Shown here in pieces: positions 5,873 through 10,083 of a DNA stretch of 10,083 bases (its first letter is position 1; every line of letters starts with the position of its first letter). The position numbers were made by a program, and so were the translations under genes. The stretch is taken from contig CAIJEA010000118.1 of assembly GCA_903819605.1 (NCBI GenBank), positions 1 to 10,083 on the forward strand, read 5' to 3'. Below the pieces are notes generated by a model. That model worked only from the letters and a program-made list of their open reading frames with translations, was not told where the DNA came from and did no database searches. The DNA comes from an uncultured cyanobacterium. GTDB taxonomy: Bacteria; Cyanobacteriota; Cyanobacteriia; Pseudanabaenales; Pseudanabaenaceae.

Positions 5873-8140
5873 TTAACGAAAGTTCCACATTTCGTAGCGC
5901 CCATTGCGGAGCGTGAGAATTTGTCCTTCAGTACTGCTAGGTAAGACATCCAGCCAAATTCTGCCACCATTCATGTCACTAAATAATAGGGAACCATCGC
6001 TTGAAAATGCGATCGCTAATGGATAATGTCTGTCGCCTAAATCAACTTGAGTGCGATCTAGAAGTAATAAATATTCAGGCTTACTAGAGCCATCTAGATT
6101 AACTGCTGAAAGTGTCCATTGCTGCTGCACTAATACGCTGAAATCTTCAATACTCATAGAGACTTGACCATTGCGGCGCAACTCACTATACATAGAGCGA
6201 ATTAAGCGCTCGATCACTTTAGGCGAGAGAGTTTGCCAATCGACAGGAGTTCCCTTGGGTGGATCGAAAGTTCCGCCACTGGTCACAAGGGGTGGAATAA
6301 TACTTTTGCTTAGTAATGGTGCTAGCCCAGCTTCACCCGATGCAAGAATCTTTAACCTTCCATCATCACCAACCCAAAGAGATTGAGCTGTTAGTATTGA
6401 TGTTTGTGATTTCCCAAAAGCGTCATATAAAACTACTCCAAGACCACTATTAAGCGAAAGTCCTAAAACTTTCCACAATAGAATTGATGAGCGATCGCTT
6501 AGTTCAGGGAATGGATCGTTGCGCCATTTATCACCATCTTTGATCAGGTCAATACTAACTTCATACCAAGCCTGTCCAGATTCAAGTTTTGGTGGGGGCA
6601 AAAACCATTCAGCGCCGACATTCCCCTTGCCAATATATGTAACGCTACCCAGCAATTGTTGAGGCTTGAGTGAAAGAGGTGCAAGATCGAGCCTTTGCAA
6701 TAATTGATTGAAATCTTTAGAATCAACTTTTTGTTCGCGCAACCAGAATTCAGCACGACGTAAGCCATTACGCTGCAAAACTACTAATCCTCCCCAAAGT
6801 TTGACTTCTTTAGCATCCGTAAAATTTAGCATTGTCATCACTCTCTGCCAAATATGGGGATGATATTTAGTCAACATTTCCGCAATTTTATCCCCTTTAT
6901 AGGTGGGATCGTTAGCGATCGCCAATGCCTCAGTCCATCGACCATCAATAATATTAATGAGCGCTCTTTCGCCAATATTAGAATTTGGCTGCTGCGCCCG
7001 CTCAGATGTAATCTTGGCATGTAGAGAGATCATGTCATATTGCTCTTGCAAAAATGGCGAGAGTGTTTTGCCTTGCGATCGCAACTCATCAACCATGAGA
7101 TTAAACTTTCCTAGGGCAGGTGACCATAGACCGACACTCGCCATTAGAAGCGCATCCTGATAGGACTTTGGTTGATCCTTCGCTTCATTTAGTGTCACCT
7201 GTCGCAATTGAATATTGTGAATAGAAGTATCACTCTCCTCTTCAGGTTGATAGATCAAGAATAATGGTTCAAATTCTTGAGTTTGATTGATTACCAATTG
7301 CAATGAGCTAGCATTACTAGCGAGAGCATTGCGCCATTTAGGAAGTTCTCCCGCAGGGCTTGTCCATGCATTTAGTTCAACTAATTGCGATCGCTTATCT
7401 GTCACAAAATAATAGATTTGACCATAGGAAATTCCATCAACGTTGGCAGATGTAGTGAACCAAATCCCATTATCTTGATTTGGTGAGTTATCTAGCAATA
7501 AAAACTTTTTGAGCGGAAGTCGATTGCGATTTGGTTGCAGTTTTTCAGGAATAGCATAGGTTGCATATTTGAGCAGAGGCGATCGCACAAAGTACTCATC
7601 AATCCCCGAAACCGTTGTTGTACTAACCAACAAAAACTTCTCTTCGCCTCGATCTCGAATTGGCTGATAAAGTCTGATTTCGCGAATATTTTGAGTTTCT
7701 GTCTCCAAAACTGTATAAATTATTTCACCAGTTTTGAGATTATAGTTCTCGCCAAGCTTAAGTTGAATATGTCCAAGTTCTGTTTGAATCTGTTTCAGGC
7801 TCTTAGGAATATTCCACAAGGAGCTAGAGTAAAAAGCTGGAGCATCAGAAGAAGCTAACCAGCTAATTGCTAAAGGATTGGCAAGATAAATAGCTCCTAA
7901 TAATCCTAATCCGCCAACCAGTGGAATACTCAGTACTATGCCCAGATTTGCCCATGTAAAGCGATCGCGCGGATCGATTTCTGGTAAATCTGATAAGGCT
8001 AGTCCAGACTGATGATTGACTAGATCGCCAATCTGTAATTCGCGATCTTTTTTTACCAGCTCGTCAAGTGGTTGTGAAGATTCAGGTAAAGACTCCATGC
8101 GTGGCATCGAAACTCTCAAACAGTTGCCATAGCCTAGCAT
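5873..8140 (-). CDS. large single-pass membrane protein of unknown function
   Basis: A 755-residue protein I cannot assign to a family. A polar N-terminus of about 60 residues (including DLPEIDPRDRFTW, 51-63) precedes one hydrophobic segment at about 64-88, so the remaining 660 or so residues probably lie across the membrane, in the periplasm or thylakoid lumen. The middle is mixed and helix-rich. The last 51 residues contain a strand-like stretch (PLAIAFSSDGSLLFSD, 707-722) reminiscent of beta-propeller blades, but one blade proves nothing. No catalytic motif is evident. The outermost ATG (8140) lacks a ribosome site; ATG 8107 (M12) has GAGAG five bases upstream and may be the true start. 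Seven HIP1 sites and an uninterrupted frame argue for an established, functional gene. It lies downstream of cysS on the same strand, but two palindromes separate them. Confidence 0.8.
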   Translation of the reverse strand: MLGYGNCLRVSMPRMESLPESSQPLDELVKKDRELQIGDLVNHQSGLALSDLPEIDPRDRFTWANLGIVLSIPLVGGLGLLGAIYLANPLAISWLASSDAPAFYSSSLWNIPKSLKQIQTELGHIQLKLGENYNLKTGEIIYTVLETETQNIREIRLYQPIRDRGEEKFLLVSTTTVSGIDEYFVRSPLLKYATYAIPEKLQPNRNRLPLKKFLLLDNSPNQDNGIWFTTSANVDGISYGQIYYFVTDKRSQLVELNAWTSPAGELPKWRNALASNASSLQLVINQTQEFEPLFLIYQPEEESDTSIHNIQLRQVTLNEAKDQPKSYQDALLMASVGLWSPALGKFNLMVDELRSQGKTLSPFLQEQYDMISLHAKITSERAQQPNSNIGERALINIIDGRWTEALAIANDPTYKGDKIAEMLTKYHPHIWQRVMTMLNFTDAKEVKLWGGLVVLQRNGLRRAEFWLREQKVDSKDFNQLLQRLDLAPLSLKPQQLLGSVTYIGKGNVGAEWFLPPPKLESGQAWYEVSIDLIKDGDKWRNDPFPELSDRSSILLWKVLGLSLNSGLGVVLYDAFGKSQTSILTAQSLWVGDDGRLKILASGEAGLAPLLSKSIIPPLVTSGGTFDPPKGTPVDWQTLSPKVIERLIRSMYSELRRNGQVSMSIEDFSVLVQQQWTLSAVNLDGSSKPEYLLLLDRTQVDLGDRHYPLAIAFSSDGSLLFSDMNGGRIWLDVLPSSTEGQILTLRNGRYEMWNFR

Positions 8141-8146
8141 ATTTAA

Positions 8147-8181
8147 TTTTTTAAAGCATCACAAAGCAATGCTTTAAAAAA
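8147..8181. repeat. AT-rich hairpin just upstream of the 755-aa gene
   Basis: TTTTTTAAAGCAT (8147-8159) and ATGCTTTAAAAAA (8169-8181) form a perfect 13-bp stem with a nine-base loop, CACAAAGCA. It ends six bases from the outermost ATG of the minus-strand gene. Its T-run is inside the 5' arm on both strands, so it is a poor intrinsic terminator. A leader structure limiting ribosome access to ATG 8140 is possible. Confidence 0.5.
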
Positions 8182-8363
8182 ATTATTACTTTCTGGCTAA
8201 AGTAAAGCTACAGAACGTTCCGCTAGTTTAGAACATGCTCCTTTATCTAGGGTAATATGACCTGCGATCGAATTATTCTTATAGCGCTCAATTGTATAGG
8301 CTAAACCCTTACTAAGTAGGAGGGAATCGCAGAACTCTTAGGGACGCGCTGTAAAATACAGAA

Positions 8364-8406
8364 TCTATTTTTAGTGGCGCGGCGGAGCCGCGCCACTAAA
8401 AATAGA
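8364..8406. repeat. perfect 20-bp GC-capped palindrome downstream of cysS
   Basis: The arms 8364-8383 and 8387-8406 are exact 20-base reverse complements with a three-base GGA loop. The inner half is GC-rich (GTGGCGCGGC) and the outer half A/T-rich. It lies eight bases past the cysS stop, so it can act as the cysS terminator, although the U-rich part lies within the stem. The rest of the gap to the 755-aa gene (8182-8363) shows nothing identifiable. Confidence 0.65.
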
Positions 8407-8414
8407 GATCTTGC

Positions 8415-9857
8415 TCATACTCTAATCCATAGTGTAGTTCCGTCTTTCTGATCGACTAGGTTAATGCCCAAGGATTTTAGTTCATCACGAATGCGATCGC
8501 CTTCTTGATAATTTTTAGCTTTCTTTGCCTCAATCCGCTGTTGAATTAAATCTTCAATCTGAGAATCGGTAATGCCATCTTTGACCTCAGCGCGATCGCT
8601 AATATTTGCCACAAAGCCCAAGGTGTTTGCCATATAGCTAAGTACTTGCCATTCTTGAAATAGAACATCAGAGTTTAGGTCAGTCTTACCTGAATGTAAT
8701 AAAGAATTTCTTTCTGAGCGCAATTTTTTCGCCAGTTCAAATACATGAGATAGAGCAACAGAAGTATTAAAGTCATCATCCATTGCTTCCTCAAAACTAG
8801 CGATCGCCTGAGCAACTACGCTACGAGAAGGAAGTTCGATATTTTGCCAACCTAACTTTTCTGCAAAATCCGATGCAAACAGCATACCATCGCGAATTGT
8901 CTCCCAGCCTTTAGTTGCCGCCTTGATTGCTTCTTCGGTAAAGTCGATCGGTTGGCGATATTGAGCTTGCAAGATGAATAGACGGATTGCCATCGGATCG
9001 AAATAGACAAACAAATCACGAATAGTTGTGAAATTATTTAGCGATTTGGACATCTTCTCGCCATCAATATTCACAAACCCATTATGCATCCAGTATTGGG
9101 CAAGGGGTTTAGCATAGGCGGCTTCCGATTGAGCGATTTCATTCTCATGGTGGGGAAATTGTAGATCCGAACCACCTGCATGTATATCAATCGTTTCACC
9201 AAGCCGCGATCGCACCATCGCTGAGCATTCAATATGCCATCCTGGACGACCATTTCCCCAAGGTGATTCCCAAAAAGGTTCGGTAGGCTTAGCAGATTTC
9301 CATAGTGCAAAGTCAAAGGGATATCGCTTTTCATCACCATGTTCGTCTACCCGTCCACTTGCCCCCGCCTGCATATCTTCGAGCTTGCGCCCAGATAGCT
9401 TGCCATAGCTAGGAAATTTCTGCACAGCATAATAGACATCGCCACCTGATTCATAGGCGTAATCGCGATCAATCAATTGCTGAATTAGCGCAATAATTTC
9501 AGGAATTGTTTCCGTTGCACGAGGATAATCATCTGCCTTGGCAATATTCAGCTTTGCCATATCCTCATCGTAAGCAGCAATATATTGATCCGCGATCGCT
9601 TGCATGGTCGTATCACGTTCTTGCGCCCGCTTGAGAATTTTGTCGTCAATGTCAGTGATATTTTGGACAAATTGGACTTGATATTTTGTCGCCAAATAGC
9701 GGCGAATCATGTCCCAAACAACGTAGGCTCTAGCATGACCCAAATGGCAATAGTCATAAACAGTCACACCACAGACATACATTTTGACGATTCCCGATTC
9801 GAGGGGAATAAATTCTTCTTTGTGTCTGGTGAGCGTGTTGTATATGCGAAGGGTCAT
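8415..9857 (-). CDS. cysS: cysteinyl-tRNA synthetase
   Basis: Charges tRNA-Cys with cysteine in two ATP-dependent steps in the cytosol. It is a class I synthetase of 480 residues, near the family's usual length. The HIGH signature reads HLGH (38-41) and the KMSKS loop is exact (268-272). The zinc ligands that discriminate cysteine are present: Cys29, Cys211, His236 and Glu240, matching Cys28, Cys209, His234 and Glu238 of the E. coli enzyme. The C-terminal helical anticodon-binding part includes DDDFNT and ends at VDQKDGTTLWIRV. The frame extends upstream to a TTG at 9899, but the ATG at 9857 gives the family's standard start MTLRIYNTLT, so I chose it. No strong ribosome site is visible. Five HIP1 sites lie in the gene. 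It appears to be transcribed alone. Confidence 0.98.
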   Translation of the reverse strand: MTLRIYNTLTRHKEEFIPLESGIVKMYVCGVTVYDYCHLGHARAYVVWDMIRRYLATKYQVQFVQNITDIDDKILKRAQERDTTMQAIADQYIAAYDEDMAKLNIAKADDYPRATETIPEIIALIQQLIDRDYAYESGGDVYYAVQKFPSYGKLSGRKLEDMQAGASGRVDEHGDEKRYPFDFALWKSAKPTEPFWESPWGNGRPGWHIECSAMVRSRLGETIDIHAGGSDLQFPHHENEIAQSEAAYAKPLAQYWMHNGFVNIDGEKMSKSLNNFTTIRDLFVYFDPMAIRLFILQAQYRQPIDFTEEAIKAATKGWETIRDGMLFASDFAEKLGWQNIELPSRSVVAQAIASFEEAMDDDFNTSVALSHVFELAKKLRSERNSLLHSGKTDLNSDVLFQEWQVLSYMANTLGFVANISDRAEVKDGITDSQIEDLIQQRIEAKKAKNYQEGDRIRDELKSLGINLVDQKDGTTLWIRV

Positions 9858-9927
9858 GGAGCTTAATAGAATTAATTTATAAATTAGGACGCGGCACAAT
9901 TATATAGCGCTTTACGTTTGCATAGAC

Positions 9928-9970
9928 CAAAAAGTAGAGAGGGATACAATGCGTCCCTCTCTACTTTTTG
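9928..9970. repeat. perfect 17-bp palindrome upstream of cysS
   Basis: The arms 9928-9944 and 9954-9970 are exact 17-base complements around a nine-base loop, TACAATGCG. The right arm ends ACTTTTTG, so on the plus strand it looks like an intrinsic terminator; the mirror holds on the minus strand. It lies 71 bases upstream of the cysS start and may end transcription from genes beyond the window. Confidence 0.6.
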
Positions 9971-10033
9971 AATTAATAACTGATGTTACGTAGAACAAAG
10001 ATCGTCATAATGTTTCCATGTCATCTTAAGAGA

Positions 10034-10083
10034 GGATTTGGAGACCAAATCCCTACATATTTGTAAAGGTAGGGGCTTGGTCT
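10034..10083. repeat. nested inverted repeats cut by the window end
   Basis: Two alternative folds share bases. GGATTTGG (10034-10041) pairs with CCAAATCC (10045-10052). A longer fold pairs 10042-10056 with 10069-10083 (AGACCAA with TTGGTCT and CCCTAC with GTAGGG, separated by an A-C mismatch and a T-G wobble). The last base of the window is still in the stem, so the element probably continues. It looks like a composite dispersed palindromic repeat. No gene is seen in 9971-10083. Confidence 0.5.

Larger units (their letters stand above)
307..9599. repeat. HIP1 octamer GCGATCGC, 19 scattered copies
   Basis: Exact GCGATCGC copies start at 307, 732, 2484, 2860, 2904, 3048, 4636, 6009, 6491, 6915, 7075, 7387, 7579, 7961, 8493, 8592, 8800, 9206 and 9592 (counted by eye). 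Chance would give well under one in 10 kb at this composition. All 19 lie inside coding regions: two in the methylase, four in the MFS gene, one in the 90-aa gene, seven in the 755-aa gene and five in cysS. None lies in the GGDEF gene, the CsbD genes or the roughly 1.9 kb of intergenic DNA. HIP1 is a known cyanobacterial signature and the basis for assigning the phylum here. Confidence 0.97.

Noticed and set aside
7260..7280. GGTTCAAATTC resembling a tRNA T-arm
   Set aside because: It lies inside the 755-aa coding region and no acceptor, D or anticodon stems can be formed around it.

Overview
The window reads as chromosomal DNA of a cyanobacterium. The strongest sign is HIP1 (GCGATCGC), an octamer amplified in many cyanobacterial genomes: I count 19 copies in 10,083 bases, about one per 530. 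The gene content agrees: small CsbD-type proteins, a short conserved-looking membrane protein and a typical CysS. The moderate-to-low GC feel and the many perfect intergenic palindromes resemble Pseudanabaena-like genomes, but the genus is inference.

Layout, left to right. A DNA cytosine-C5 methyltransferase (93-1388, +) has no restriction gene visible beside it. A 537-base gap follows, holding an open frame without a start codon, two strong hairpins, a smaller inverted repeat and a terminator-like hairpin. An MFS transporter (1926-3254, +) converges on a diguanylate cyclase (3294-4190, -), with a hairpin in the 39 bases between them. A 90-residue membrane protein (4402-4674, -) is divergent from a pair of CsbD-family genes (5159-5341 and 5376-5825, +). 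The first CsbD protein looks cytosolic and the second has an N-terminal export signal. The pair converges, across another hairpin, on a 755-residue single-pass membrane protein of unknown function (5873-8140, -). Beyond a gap with two palindromes lies cysS (8415-9857, -), and the window ends in a non-coding stretch with two more hairpin elements.

The genes do not form one pathway. The parts that may work together are the methyltransferase with the dense HIP1 sites (a candidate CGATCG methylase, not proven) and the two CsbD genes (a likely stress operon). No CRISPR array, tRNA, rRNA, transposase or phage gene was recognised, and I see no convincing new multi-gene system. The most unusual feature is the set of intergenic palindromes. 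Their stems are unrelated in sequence, yet several share a GCGAAGC/GCTTTGCG-like apex.
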